Source: Liopterus haemorrhoidalis
Taxonomy: Eukaryota > Arthropoda > Insecta > Coleoptera > Dytiscidae
Assembly: GCA_963971575.1 (NCBI GenBank)
Contig: OZ020623.1
Span: 16,246,980-16,310,979 of the forward strand
Length of the DNA stretch: 64,000 bases
Direction: 5' to 3'
Shown here: positions 10,641-22,341 of the stretch, piece by piece
Layout: every line of letters begins with the position of its first letter
Position numbering within the stretch: the first letter of the stretch is position 1
Translations under genes and position numbers: made by a program
Notes under the pieces: generated by a model
What the model saw: only the letters and a program-made list of their open reading frames with translations
Database searches by the model: none
What the model was told of the DNA's origin: nothing

Positions 10641-10731
10641 AAGATACTTTAAAAAATAAAACCAAATACACATACAAACAATTGAGATTTTTATGTTATA
10701 AATCCGTCATTGTTGACGGATAATAACCTAG
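10641..10731 (+). mobile_element. Helitron 3' end
   Basis: Shows the Helitron terminal structure: the hairpin CCGTCATTGTTGACGG at 10704-10719, an 8-nt spacer, then CTAG (10728-10731) followed by T. The upstream part (AATACACATACAAACAATTG) matches the ends at 35214 and 59019. Helitrons insert between A and T without target duplication. The 5' limit of this copy is not clear. Confidence 0.85.
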
Positions 10732-10744
10732 TTTTTTTAAATAA

Positions 10745-11380
10745 TAACCGTTCTAGTTGAAAAGTAAATGCAACTAACATTTATTCAAAATTTTTATTTT
10801 TACAATAACCAACATCTTTTCGCTATTTTTCTACGTAATCCTCGTTCCACTCGAGGTGTTTTTCCAAACAGGCGATGAGTTTAACGATCCCCTCGTCGTA
10901 GAAGTCGACCGTCAGTTCATTTAACCAACCGTTGACAGTGTCTATAAAATGTGTGGTTGAAACATTCCCATTCAAATTTTTCTAGCAACGCTTGCGTTTT
11001 GGCAGTAGTTCCTCATCATTGATATTTCTTCTTCCACCATTAAATAAATCACACCATTTTCGAACATTCCCTTCATTCATCACACCTTCCCCATACACTT
11101 GGCCGATGGATTTTGGCAGGACGAGTGTATTTTGCTTTTAAAAACCGAATCACAGCACATACTTCGCAACTGACAGGATTAATAATGGACATAGCTGACA
11201 TTAAATTGCCGCATAATATCGTCTATGTACGTCCGTTAGCAACTTCAAACTGACTGACAACGTTGACAAATGACTAGAGATGACATTAGTCGGTAAAACG
11301 ACTGCAGGGAACGCTATGCGCGGATAAGTCGTGCCAACGGTTCATATTTAAAAAATGATCCTCGTACTAAAGCTGGTCAA
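10745..11380 (-). mobile_element. Mariner D, internally deleted
   Basis: Contains both ends of a mariner transposase gene on the minus strand with the centre missing. The exact TIRs are uncertain, so the limits given are approximate. Confidence 0.7.
10823..11201 (-). pseudogene. Mariner D transposase, N- and C-termini only
   Basis: Translation from the ATG at 11201 down gives MSAMSIINPVSCEV and AVIRFLKAKY; after a one-base deletion the frame continues GQVYGEGVMNEGNVRKWC and NGGRRNINDEE, the HTH region of a SETMAR-like mariner family. It then jumps directly to the C-terminus: DTVNGWLNELTVDFYDEGI and LEWNEDYVEK followed by TAG. All catalytic motifs are deleted. This resembles the internal-deletion derivatives that behave as MITEs. 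Confidence 0.85.
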
Positions 11381-11464
11381 TGATCAATATTGGTGATTTG
11401 TTATAGTATTAATAAAAAGCTATGCATTGGCAAGATTGGTAACCTCACCAAAGCCAACAAATCA

Positions 11465-11486
11465 GAAGAAGAAGAAGAAGAAGAAG
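11465..11486. repeat. (GAA)n microsatellite
   Basis: A short run of GAA units next to the solo LTR. Confidence 0.9.
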
Positions 11487-11501
11487 TTATAGTATTAATA
11501 T

Positions 11502-12140
11502 TGTCACGGAGTGGATTTAAGAACGGACATCTTTTCTACAAAATTTATTATATGATATTAATTTACATTAGAATAAAATTAATTGTCAGAAGGGCTGCTG
11601 GTGTTGTCCGTTAGAAGCTGATGTAAGTCCCGTTCTTGCCCCGGCTTCTCCAGGATCGGTCGAACCACCCCAGGTATCCGCACTAGGCGAACACGTGGAG
11701 AAGCCCTGTAGACGACACTCACATCTCGTGTTGGTGACTTGAACAGCTGGGCTGGTCCTTGGTCAACGTGCTCACAAAAATGACTACTAAGAAAGACTAA
11801 CTTGAATGACTGCTCAATGAATAACTACTGACGACTCCATTCCCTAAGACTATTTTATAACTGTTAACCAGGACACTATGACGTCAGGTCCTACCTCAAT
11901 TGTTTTGGAAACAATATTCATTTGTGTAATTGTTGGCAGCAATTAAAGACCATAGTCGGCACAATTGAATAATGTTTATCAACACATTAGAAAGTAGTTC
12001 AAAACTTATGTTGACAAACACGCAACACTCTGCACATTCTTTAATTCCCAAAACCGTAAATCAGCAACCGCGACCTACACCGCCTAAAGGCCGCTCAAGG
12101 AATTGGGACATTAGCATACAATTATAATATAATTGTGACA
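11502..12140 (-). mobile_element. Solo LTR of an LTR retrotransposon
   Basis: On the minus strand the 639-bp segment starts TGTCACAATT and ends CTCCGTGACA, so it has the TG...CA ends and short inverted TGTCAC/GTGACA termini of an LTR. It contains a TATA box (TTATAAAATAG) and, further on, AATAAATTTTG as a likely poly(A) signal. No adjoining primer-binding site, coding sequence or second copy is present, consistent with LTR-LTR recombination. A clean TSD is not visible. The family is probably Gypsy-like but unproven. Confidence 0.7.
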
Positions 12141-12930
12141 TTATGATTTTTACTTTCCCTGCCTTAGTTTAAAAATTGACTGGAGAAAAGATAGCGTCAA
12201 GCTCAGTTGATCGAATATAGAACTACCCTTTGTAATTAAAATTATACTCTACCAAATCTAAAAGCAAACTTTATAAAATTTTGTTTTCCATTTTAATTAC
12301 TCGTGATCATGAGAAGTTCTCAATTTCTGAAAAGTTTTTAGTTCACTATTCCAACCACGTAAAAGCATACTAACAACCACTCACTAAATACAATGTCAGG
12401 TTTATAAATCCTTTTTCAACAAAGACTGTTTTAGTTTTTAATCACCAACTAAAGTTAGGGGTGAAGATCCTAATGGATTAAATGAACTTGAATCTGAATC
12501 TACGATGAGTTTCATTACTTAATGTTTGTTTAAGTTTTGTTTTACTAATTACTGTACTTTCTAATTGTGTGTGTAGACTTTATTAAATTATAAATATACT
12601 TGCTGAGATTTCTGTAGTTTGTTCAGGATTAAGATAAATCTAGCACAGATGATCACCTATAGGTAAACCTTTTTAAGATTGCAGCGCCAAGGTGGCAAAA
12701 TTAAAACTAATCTAGTAGACAACAACAACTTTTGGACGTCTTTTAATCTGACACCTAGAAGGAATTCAGTTAGGTATATTCGAATTCGGTCGGGACAGAA
12801 TTTGCTCCGCCACATTCGACAACAATTTACCTCACCTATACGAGAAAGATCGGAAGTTTTCTAGAACAAACTAAAAGACAGAGATGCGCGCGGACATCGG
12901 TCATTTGTTTTGAAAGCCTAATCTTTCATA
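12141..12930. other. No gene recognised
   Basis: AT-rich DNA. The small ORF at 12679-12864 (rich in Arg and Asn) resembles nothing I know. Confidence 0.4.
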
Positions 12931-13559
12931 CCATGAGTTCAAAAAGAAATTACATAAGGGTTGGCTACGGAAAAATAAAATAATGCCTACTGCCAACTTT
13001 ATACAACAATAATTAACTAACGTTTAGACACAGCCTTTGTAATCATTAAAATTAGAAATTATAATTTTATAATTTCACTGGTACAGAAAAATATACATAG
13101 AAAATTAAAGAAGCGGAAAATGACCACTGTTTTCCTGCAGACTCAAATTTACTCGTTTTTTCATACTATTAAAACCATTTATAAGAATTTGAGGAGTTAT
13201 ATTGACACACTGTTCGGTAATTCTGTATTACAGTTCCTCCATATTGTTGATAGGGGTCTTGTATAGTCGGATTGCTGATAAGTGACTGTTTGTTGCTACA
13301 AGTATCGATATTCAATACTATATGCTTTCTCTGTCTATATCATTATAATTATTTGCATACCCATAGTAACGTATAGTGATCCAAGTTGACAACTAATGTT
13401 CAAAATTATTTGAATAAAAAACAAAGCATTAGAAAGAAACAGCATGATTCGTAGATATCTTTACTAATTAGAGCGCGAAAATAAATTTACAGCAGTACTC
13501 AAACAAACAAAATTATTAATTTTAAGATTATAATTATAAATAAGGAAAAATTTATACTC

Positions 13560-13823
13560 ATACGTAAATTTTGGATTATAATTTGTTATTTATTCCAGCA
13601 GATTTAAAATTAAAGTTTGTGAATTTAATAATTAAATTAAGTTCAGTACAATTTAAAAAAACAATTAAAAACTTATTGACTGAAAATCCAATGTATAGTT
13701 TTAAAGAATTTTTTGAACTTAATTTTTAACTTCTGTGTATCAATTATCATTTGTCATGTTATTGTAATTTATCTGATGGACTGTCCATTAATGATTATGT
13801 ATTGTATGTGGACAATAAATAAA

Positions 13824-13857
<34 letters not shown>
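13560..13857 (+). mobile_element. 5'-truncated LINE 3' end with (ATT)n tail
   Basis: Ends in a clean run of ATT units at about 13828-13855, the 3' tail type of several insect LINEs. It carries the last codons of ORF2 and lies inside mariner-like element E. The 5' limit is uncertain and may be as early as 13300. Confidence 0.75.
13610..13729 (+). pseudogene. LINE ORF2 last 39 residues
   Basis: Forty codons ending in TAA read KFVNLIIKLSSVQFKKTIKN then LLTENPMYSFKEFF, the usual short amphipathic tail after the RT domain in CR1/jockey-type ORF2. Upstream coding sequence is lost, as expected for a 5'-truncated insertion. Confidence 0.6.
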
Positions 13858-14029
13858 ATTGGCCGCAAGCCAATATTTTAATTAATATTTATTACCAGAC
13901 ACTGACAGTTAAGACAAATAACAAAAAACATTTTTAAAATCGCTGAAGAATGGTGACTAGATTATTATATGAATGCACTTCTTAATACATACATGTAACA
14001 GTCACCTATCAGCAATCTGACTATATACA

Positions 14030-14862
14030 TTATTTTTCAGAGGGAATATAAAGTAATCTAAAATAGTCAAGTCTGGTGATGACGGAGGAAATTTTGGATT
14101 TGAACGTAAACTAATTATTCGATCGTCGAAAAATTTACGAAGGTCTCTTGAGCGGTGTGGGCAGTCGCGCTATCCTGTTGGAAGTAGCCCTGTTGGAGCT
14201 CATCTTCATTAAGCTGATTAGTAAATTCACGTAAAATATTCCGGTATCTCTGAGCAGTAACAGTTTCGTGGAAAAATATGGGTCCGATAATACGTCTTCG
14301 AGACACAGCAATTCATACACCAACTTTTAACGGTTGAAGTTTTTCGCGAAAAGTATGAGGAATTGGAGCACTCATAACCTCATATTTTGTGAATTTATAT
14401 ACCCCGAAAGGGTAAACTAGGCCTCGTCAGAAAAAAACGTCAAATTTAACAAATTATTAATTAAAGTTTGTTGGTACCAGTGGCAATACACAATTTGCCT
14501 ATTGTGATCTTCTAGCAGCAACTCATGTAAATCAAGAATTTTGTATGGGAACAACTTTTTTGACAATAGTATGACAAGTTCCTAATGATAAAGCAGTCTC
14601 TTGCGAAAGTGTACGTAGTGATGTAGTGGGTTGCTCGTTCATACGTTGACGACCATCATCAACTGTATTTTGAATACGAACTCTTGGCCTTCCAGTTCTA
14701 TATCTATGAGTACTGCTCCCTGTATCTCCGAATAAATCAACAGATTCTAAGAGCGCTTCAATATCTGGAAATTTTTAGCCGAAATTTCTCTAAACCTGAC
14801 ACCGCCCTTAAAATCTATTCGCCGTTCTTTCGTACACCATTTCGAAAATATGATTGAATCAT
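14030..14862 (-). pseudogene. Mariner-like transposase E, decayed
   Basis: From the ATG at 14862 down, pieces in several frames read VRELFGDTGSSTHRYRTG-type HTH spacer, TTSLRTLSQETALSLGTC, then HTVTAQRYRNILREFTNQL-like sequence (seen as FFHETVTAQRYRNILREF), and GYFQQDSATAHTAQETF, which holds the second catalytic Asp. At least four frameshifts or stops are present and the C-terminus is poorly preserved. It resembles the family of the copy at 17680-18395 but is much older. Confidence 0.8.
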
Positions 14863-15472
14863 ACATTTTTTGTATTCATTTGTAAAAACCAATATGATTC
14901 TAGCTTAATTGAATTTTCAATATAAACTTATGACAGCCACAACAGTGATGACAGTTATTTAATACTAACTCTTGCTGTTGACATTACTTTTATTTTCCAT
15001 AGCCAACGCTTATGTATTTTCTTTTTGAACTCATGGTATATTATTGTGTTATCATGGTTACCAGAATCTATATGATATTATCTTATTTTATTTAGTAGGC
15101 TGCTGTACATCAGCGTACTGTTGCATAATATATGGGCTATTCCAAACGTTTGGGCGGAACTAGATTTTGCAATCTAGTTACTTTCATCGTTTAAATCGTG
15201 CTTTTTGGCTTAATATCATTTTAAAATGTCAGGCAGGTTAATATCATTTTAAAATGTCATTTTCTTTATATTTTGATTTTTTGTGTCATTCTTAATACAA
15301 ATTTCCCATTTTTTTGTCATTAAAATATGTACAAAAATATTTTATTTTTGGCATATGTCATCTATTTCCATAATTTCGCATATGCGAACGTGAAAAATGT
15401 AATAACCCAAGCAAAGGTCTCTTCTCGTGATAACCTAAAAGAACGAAATTCCCATTTAGTTCCGCATAAACG

Positions 15473-15927
15473 CAGTATTGTAATAGATGCATTTAAAAAA
15501 ATATCTAGATACAGATACATGCCAAAAATGTTTGTATCTAGATACAGTTAGATACTTTTGAAAAAACACTGAAAAATTAAAATACCATATTTTTTACCAA
15601 ACAAGCAGTGCATGTTAATCAGGCTATTCAAATTCAAATATATTATACAGGCTATTCAAAAATTAACGTCACGTCACAAAAAGCCCACTTAATTTAAGGT
15701 AAAACACTATTCTACGGAATAAATTTGTACTAAATAACGTATGTATTATGTCAGCCATATGTGCTGACGTATGAACTAATGTTAGTCTTATAGATACGCA
15801 GCTATGTTCTTGTTAAGAGGATGTTCCTTTCAATCAAATTTTAGCCCTAATTGAAGTGGAATTCGTGTAATGTCATGATCATTTTTAATCACTAATAAAA
15901 AAAGCTATGAAAAATGAGTGAGAATAA

Positions 15928-15990
<63 letters not shown>

Positions 15991-16263
15991 ACAATCCATA
16001 TAAATTTAATTTGTAAACGTCAGAATATCAATTGTTTTCTGAATTTTGTTTATAGTAAAAATAAAATATTTAAAATGACAATTTATAATTAAACTATTAT
16101 ATCAGCTCGGTATCATGGTATAAAAATAAAGTAACGATGAAAGTATCTGAAATACAGATACAAGATACTTAAATTTAAATATCTAGATACAGATACATAT
16201 ACATATTTCAAAAAGTATCTAATTTGTATCTAGATACTTGTAACTAGATACATTACAACATTG
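15473..16263. mobile_element. Non-autonomous hAT element rich in TATCTAGATAC
   Basis: Starts CAGTATTGTAAT and ends ATTACAACATTG. The flanks are CATAAACG and CCTAAACG, an 8-bp TSD with one mismatch; the MITE F consensus confirms CCTAAACG as the target. Both ends carry several copies of TATCTAGATACAGATACAT. No transposase remains. Confidence 0.88.
15931..15987. repeat. (TA)n microsatellite
   Basis: About 28 uninterrupted TA units inside the hAT element. Confidence 0.97.
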
Positions 16264-16287
16264 CCTAAACGTTTGGAATAGCTTGTA

Positions 16288-17335
16288 TGCATAAAGAAGT
16301 AGAAGAATCTCTTAATCTCATAATTAGTCTTGTATTATTTGATAATAATCATATAAATTCTATTAATATTAATTGTGACAACCTAATATGTCAAAATAAC
16401 CTCTTACTATCTAATATTCTACACCATTCCTTAATTTAATATTCCGTTCATGAATCTCCAATGTAGTAACATTTATCTCCATAGTTTTGGTATCACTGTT
16501 TTTACCAAACTGAATTTCAGTAATTTAATTAGATTGGTAACAATGTTAATTGTAGCAATTTCTATGCTTCACTGAAGTTAATTTCACTAAATCGAACAAA
16601 AACGTTTTGTTATTTCTCATGTTTTGCTTAAGTGTGTGGAGTAATTTCAACATTTATTACCTGAATATTTTTATTTTATCACTTTGTTTAATAACTTGTT
16701 ATATACTTTTGGTTTTCCGATATTAATTCTGTTGAAATTTTACGTTCTTATTAAAATTTTATATGGCAATTTTCAATGAAACATGCAAAACATGTATTAC
16801 GAGGGTAATAAGGTTTTATTGTTCACAGGTTATTAAGGAATATAACGATAATTTTACTGCCTAATACCGGGTTTACATTAAGCTAGTAAACGGGATAGAG
16901 CTAAGTCTAGTAGATAACCCATTCACAAGACTGCGTCGTAACTTATGGCGGTATTCTGAAGTGAAATGTTAAGTCGTACATCGACGGATACGTCCGAGGT
17001 TGAACTATGTTAGAAGATTTTAGGTGTTAGATTAACCGCTAGCAAAAAGCTTGACGGAATTGAACGTGTTAAAAGTGTTAAGTGTTATTTTGAACTGATT
17101 TTTATATTTTAACTAAAATTTAAAATTAATCCTGAAATTATTGCATTTATATTCTGATTTAAATTATATTGATTTGCCAACAAATTTACAATAAAAATAA
17201 AAGAAAAAATATATTTATTAATTAAAAAAATAATTTTGAAAAATATTTCTTTATTTGTTTTTAGTTCAAGGTACTATTTTAAATCTGTAGTACAAATTTT
17301 AAAACTAATGTGAGAAAAAAATAATTATGAACTTA
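16288..17335. other. No gene seen
   Basis: Very AT-rich, no recognisable ORF or repeat boundary. Confidence 0.5.
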
Positions 17336-17357
17336 TACAAGGTGTCTCAAAAGAAAT

Positions 17358-17570
17358 AATAATAATAATAATATATTTATTGAACGGCTCAAGAGCCAAA
17401 ATAAAACACATATTTACAAAAAAAAAAATCACAAAATACATAACGGAAACAGAAAACAGAATATACAGTTAACAGAGAACAGTTAACAAAAAATTACAAA
17501 TAAAACAAACATGTTTGAGTTCGTATTAAATATATTGGAAATATGGTCACAACTTGTAGGAGAGACCGCT
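17358..17570 (-). mobile_element. LINE 3' tail insertion
   Basis: Immediately after the left TIR a run of AAT units (17358-17375) leads into ATATTTATTGAACGGCTCAAGA and about 200 bp of noncoding sequence. The same layout of a (TTA)n tail then an AT-rich 3' UTR is seen in the CR1-like LINE at 37172. The 5' truncation point is approximate; ATTCATAAAA is repeated there and may be the TSD. Confidence 0.6.
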
Positions 17571-17679
17571 CATTCATAAAAATTCATAAAAATTTTATAT
17601 TTAGTGGATCGATTAAAAAAAAAGTAAGCCGTATATAGAAAAAATGTTTATTAATTAATAAAATACACTTTTTGGGCAT

Positions 17680-18395
17680 TTATTTTTTAAAAATAATATC
17701 GTCTAAATGTAGACCCTCGCTTTCTCGGCAATCATTTAATCGAACAGTAAAATTACTTATGACGTCTGGGCAGGTGGACTCAGGGATGGCTGCCATTTCG
17801 TGACGGATATTTTCTTTCAAATGCGCCAGTGAAGTCGGTTTATTGGCGTAAACTTTAGATTTAAGATAACCCCATAGGAAAAAGTCCATAGGGGTTAAAT
17901 CTGGACTGCGTGGAGGCCAATTTATGTCACCTCTCCGGGAGATCAATTTGCCTGAGAAAATTTCACGAACACGTGGCAGAGACATATTGGACGTGTGTGA
18001 AGTTGCTCCATCCTGTTGGAACCATGTTCTTTGGTTATAGCCAGGAAAGTTTTGCAGTTCAGGTACCAAGAAGTTGTCTAACATCTCCACATAACGCTCT
18101 GAATTCACTGTAACTGCAGTGAATTCATCTCGTCACGAACAGACTGATTAACATTCTCCACGTTTTCTACCGTTCTTGATGACCTAGGTCGCCCGGATTT
18201 TGATTTATCCAACGTTGTACCAGTCTCTTCAAACTTTTTAACCCAATGTCGAATGAGAGGAATGCTTGGCGCATCATTTCAGTGGCGAAAACCTCGAATA
18301 CTGCAGAATTTTCTACGCGCTACAGTCGCCGAATCACCGTTTTTGTAAAACTCTCGCACGCATAACGCGCGGTCTGTTGCCGAGAAACGCTCCAT
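17680..18395 (-). pseudogene. Mariner-like transposase, central deletion
   Basis: The ATG at 18395 begins MERFSATDRALCVREFYKNG and ATVARRKFCSIRG, then a stop and a frame change; IPLIRHWVKKFEETGTTLDK and SGRPRSSRTVENVENV follow, which is the HTH region and linker. After a deletion near 18115 an intact frame of about 142 residues to 17680 covers VNSERYVEMLDNFLVPEL, FQQDGATSHTS (second catalytic Asp) and WPPRSPDLTPMDFFLWGYLK (third). The first catalytic Asp is missing. The C-terminal half is well preserved, so the copy is not very old. Confidence 0.9.
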
Positions 18396-18512
18396 AGCGA
18401 CATAATTCCCAAGAGCCAGGCTACCGATTGACATAACCCGCGCGCCCCTCGGATACGTTGCGTTCACGAAGTAAGCTAAATAAATATAAAATTTCTTTTG
18501 AGACACCTTATA

Positions 18513-20215
18513 TAAAGATAAAGCATACAAAAAATAACTAACTAAAAAAATCTGAGGAAAACTCTTTCATCTTCATCGTAACTATCCAGTTTATGGCACT
18601 GCGACACACAAAAATTCTGCAATCATTTTTATATTTTTTTTTCCTATTAAAACCTACCCGTCAGCACCTGATAAACCTTAAATATAAAACAGTTTTTAAA
18701 ATTTTGGCCCCCGCACCTAATAAACACCCTCTTTAAGATCAACAAAACTAGTAAAGGCTACTTTACTATACTCCGCTAAGCCATATTCTTCAACCGTTCT
18801 CATTTAAATTCCAATTTGTGGATTTTCTCGTACTGAATTTCTGCTCCGATGAATCTTACAGTATTTTGCACGGGTCAAATTTTCTCAATCTTTAAATCCC
18901 TAAAAAATAATTACGTCAATTATACTTTAGTCTTAAATTGAAGTCGTGAAGAGATCAGGACCACCTGTTAGGTGTAGGTGTTATATTTTTAATAGCTAAT
19001 ACTGGTCTAGAGATCAGGATTTACATTATGTAATTATGGGGGCATTTCTAGGACCGGTCGAAACGTCAAGGTTGGCTAAATTAATTTAAATAATTTCATT
19101 TGTACTTCATGGTACTTACTTTGAAGGCCCTCCACATGGTGGATTCCAAGACTTGCGACTGGTATCAAGTCTGAAAATCTAAAGGATCCGCCGGTTGGTT
19201 GCTTAGACTCTTTATGAGAGGAATAAGGGTGTTTGAATTAAAGTCTGCATTTTACTTAATCTACGTTTAATGTTTAGATAGAATCGAAAGGTTATTGATT
19301 ACATTTGAACTTACAATTTAATGCTGGCTATAGAATCCCATGAGTGACACTCAAACACAAAACCTCACAATCACCGAATTCACCTCACAAGCCGCTAAAC
19401 ACATCACAACTCTCACGGTGTTTAACCCGTTAACGAGGTTCGTTTATTTCATTTAAAACTGTCCTCAACACTTCCAGATTACTTCTGGTTTACTCACGAC
19501 AAACTACCGGGTTTCTCTACCAAAATACTTGAGAGGTTCATTCACGGTGACGGTTTATTCATCACTGCCTTTGTCTCTCACAAGATTTTTTCAACTCTTT
19601 TCTTAAACTATAAAATAATCAGCTCTCCACTTTAACAATAAACCCTTTTATAAACTTATCTTTCTATGACCAATAAATTATAAACCCAAGTAATTAATTT
19701 TGACTCTAATTACTACGTGGTCCATCTCACTGAAAATATATTGTCACCTATCACCATCTAATATAAACAATTGACCATTGCTATTTTGATCTAAACAATA
19801 ACGTTCTTTCAAACTAATCATATAATATACGACGGTAAATCACTCTGTATCTTTTTAATGCTTAACTAGAAAAATATGTGATAGCTCAACTAATCCTTGA
19901 GGATGTTTATCTTAAAGTAGATTAGTTCTTATATTTTAATAAATTGAATACTTTTTAACTAATTGAATAATTTTACTTTAAATAATAATGAAATTTTATT
20001 TCTGAAATTACCACTCCCACATAATGTCTTGAGAAAGCATGGTGTGTCCATAACCTAATAGGTTTCCATGATATAATAATATCGGAACTGAAAAGACCAG
20101 GTCGATATGAGAACTGTTAAACACGTTAAAAGATAAAAATATGCACTCTTGATCGAAAAAGAGTGTGGTATAAATCCCAAAAAAATTATAACACATGAGT
20201 GACGTTATAAGGTTT
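18513..20215. other. No gene; possible decayed LTR
   Basis: No recognisable coding region. On the minus strand around 19770 to 18967 there is a TATA-like TTTATAAAAGGG near 19645 and the segment ends CACCTACACCTAACA, so a solo LTR of about 800 bp is possible; no matching second LTR or TSD was found. Confidence 0.25.
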
Positions 20216-20350
20216 TTTGGTGATCATACCAACAAAGCTCTAAAAATGGAACTCTAGGTCCAACAGTTTGGCTACAATATCTGTCTGACAGAATGACAGA
20301 CTGAAAGTCAGATAGACTGACAGACAGAGAGACGGACAGACAGACTGACA
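20216..20350 (+). repeat. Rep-E fragment with GACA microsatellite
   Basis: TATAAGGTTTTTTGGTGATC followed by CAGTTTGGCTACAATATCTG and GACA-type units. These blocks occur in Rep-E (36700-36830 and 57231-57330) but in the opposite order, so this may be a rearranged or tandem piece. Confidence 0.55.
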
Positions 20351-20814
20351 GTAAGTAGTATATAGACGTTATAGATTATAAGTAATATATAGATGTAATA
20401 TATATTTGGTCATACTTAGTGTTTCTTTTTGCATACGCATAACGCATTGTGCTTTTAAAAAACTATTTTAAAAAAATATAATGCTTATAAAATTTGTCAT
20501 CCGTCTCCCGCAACGCAACTGTGGCAACAGATAAGAAGTGATTTATAATTTTTAGCTAATTAGCATTTATTGTTACAATATTGTATTTTAATTTAGTGTA
20601 TTATTTATTATAATCAAATACATTTCATTTTTTGTTCAGTTTAAAACTGTTATGTAAAAGATTGCATACAAGTTAAATAAAATATATATTACTATTATTA
20701 TTAATTTCCTAATTTTTTGAAAATTTCTCTATACATATGTATTTTCAATTAATATGCAATTACGTGCCATTTTCGTAATCATGTCCCGTTATCCATTTGT
20801 TCTGGTGGTTATTT

Positions 20815-21012
20815 AAATGAATTACTTTAGTACTTTAAATTTGACTATAATTTTAACATGTTTTTATCCTCTACAATATTTTCAACATTAAAAAAGATAT
20901 ATATTCTAATAATTATTTTTCTCGAGATTTATCGATAATTCTCGAGAAAATAAATCTAATTTTTCATTTCTCGAGAAATGCAAAATGTCGAAAAATCAGA
21001 AACACTAGAAAC
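20815..21012 (-). mobile_element. CTCGAG-rich element G1, one end
   Basis: Reversed, it starts TAGTGTTTCTGATTTTTCGA and carries several TTTCTCGAGAAAT palindromes, then GTAGAGGATAAAAACATGTT. It matches the element at 22806-23290. Only one end is present. Confidence 0.65.
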
Positions 21013-21586
21013 CATTTAAATAAGTATGTATTTTTTGTACAATATTTTTAAAATAAAATCCTGCATTATGCCAGTAAAATTTGTTTACTTTAAATGGAAA
21101 TATTCAACCAAAATTCCCTATAAAACAACTTATTTAACTTTGAAAAGTTTTAAGTAAATCCTAAAACGTAAACAAGATGTGAATGGCAAAAAGAAAATAT
21201 TCTCTCTTCATTAACTTCAACGCCGAAACTGCTTTAATGTGTTTACTTTTTATCAATTTTATAACATGGAAAGTTTTATTAGTTATCCATGATTTGAATA
21301 ATCTTCTTGCTCGACATTGTCAATAACTACGTACTCGTGTACTCAAGATCAATAGGATGGGATCAAAAACTGCACCATATAATCTCCATATGCAAACATT
21401 TGTTCATATTCAATTCGATGGAACGTTCATGCTATTTAAGGTGTTACAATTTTTCAAACAATTCCGTTGAAGTTATCTTGATCTCATCCTGCATAATGAT
21501 AAAAAGTATCGTTACAAATTACCTAATCTTGTCATAAATACTATTACAGAGTTTTCTGTGAAATCAAGATATTTTCATTTTCTTTT
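21013..21586. other. No gene seen
   Basis: AT-rich; the small ORF at 21307-21537 has no recognisable content. Confidence 0.45.
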
Positions 21587-21865
21587 AGCGCCGCTTTTAT
21601 AAACCTCGGATAAGTAGCGGTATAACTATCTGAGGTATAAGTTTATTTCGATGTTTATTCCAATGTTCGCTTTTACAATTCATTTTTTATTCTCGGATAG
21701 TTATCCATGGTTTTATTGTAAATAAAATAAAGTTGGTATTGTTTGACACATAAACTGACATGTTAGAAAAGTCATATTTTAAATTGACGTTACAATTAAC
21801 AACATCTTTGAGCATGTTTGGGGAAATATTGGGAAATGTCAAAATATTCGAATCAGATAATTATT

Positions 21866-22141
21866 TTATTGTGCTATATCTGCCGCGTTAGTGCAGCCTC
21901 TCGTGTGCAAATATTCAAAAATTCGCCCTCTAATAGAATCGAGCCCAAATACCGTCCATGTGTAAATTTTCATAAGATCCATTAGTAGAATTCTATTAGA
22001 ACCTATATCAAATGCCGTCCCTTTGATGAGTCGCTCGTGTGCGGTGCAGACTATGTACAGCCGAACGCGGTGGCTCTGATTGTGGTTCATATTTATGTAC
22101 TGTAATTTCTTGTCACCACGGAGCTTACGTCCCACTAACAT
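21866..22141 (-). CDS. Unrecognised 91-residue ORF
   Basis: ATG at 22141; reads HERLIKGTAFDIGSNRILLM and YTWTVFGLDSIRGRIFEYLH with mixed composition, less AT-rich than its surroundings. I do not recognise it. It lies between the two GCCGCTTTTA ends, so it could be a fragment of element H's own coding region or a captured exon. There is no clear splice site or promoter. Confidence 0.2.
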   Translation of the reverse strand: MLVGRKLRGDKKLQYINMNHNQSHRVRLYIVCTAHERLIKGTAFDIGSNRILLMDLMKIYTWTVFGLDSIRGRIFEYLHTRGCTNAADIAQ

Positions 22142-22341
22142 ACTGTGGACAAAAAAACGCGAGTAATAAGATTAAACGTATACATATTATGTACAGTGGT
22201 GGACTGCCAAAATTGTAAGAACCAGTTGTCTCAGAAGGAATATTTCACTGGTTAATAACAGGAGTGTTTTTTCACTATATAACAACATTAACAATCAATT
22301 CGCATTTTGAAAATTATATAAATAAATAACAACCGATTCAT

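Larger units (their letters stand above)
12931..15036 (-). mobile_element. Mariner-like element E with long TIRs
   Basis: The left end CCATGAGTTCAAAAAGAAAT and the reversed right end are inverted repeats of about 45 bp, including a TAGCCAACSCTTATG-type segment. TA flanks both ends (12929-12930, 15037-15038). The transposase remnant is on the minus strand. A LINE 3' end is inserted at about 13560-13857. Confidence 0.85.
15133..16285. mobile_element. MITE F1 (TA target), split by a hAT element
   Basis: TIRs start GGGCTATTCCAAACGTTTGG and include GGCGGAACTA; TA flanks both sides (15131-15132 and 16286-16287). The same MITE recurs at 41347-41748 and 61113-61468, each about 360-400 bp. Here it is enlarged by an internal 791-bp hAT insertion near its right end. 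Confidence 0.88.
17338..18510 (-). mobile_element. Mariner-like element with DD-type transposase, internally deleted
   Basis: TIRs: CAAGGTGTCTCAAAAGAAAT at left and, in reverse, TAAGGTGTCTCAAAAGAAAT at right. TA flanks both (17336-17337, 18511-18512). A LINE tail is inserted just inside the left TIR. Confidence 0.92.

Noticed and set aside
13264..14024. TAGTCGGATTGCTGATAAGTG at 13264 and its inverted match near 14000 as an inversion inside mariner E
   Set aside because: The match is short and both pieces are decayed. It may be a partial inversion, but I could not define breakpoints.
18967..19770. Possible solo LTR on the minus strand
   Set aside because: A TATA-like box and CA-type end are present, but no matching LTR, TSD or primer site supports the limits; noted only in the gap entry.
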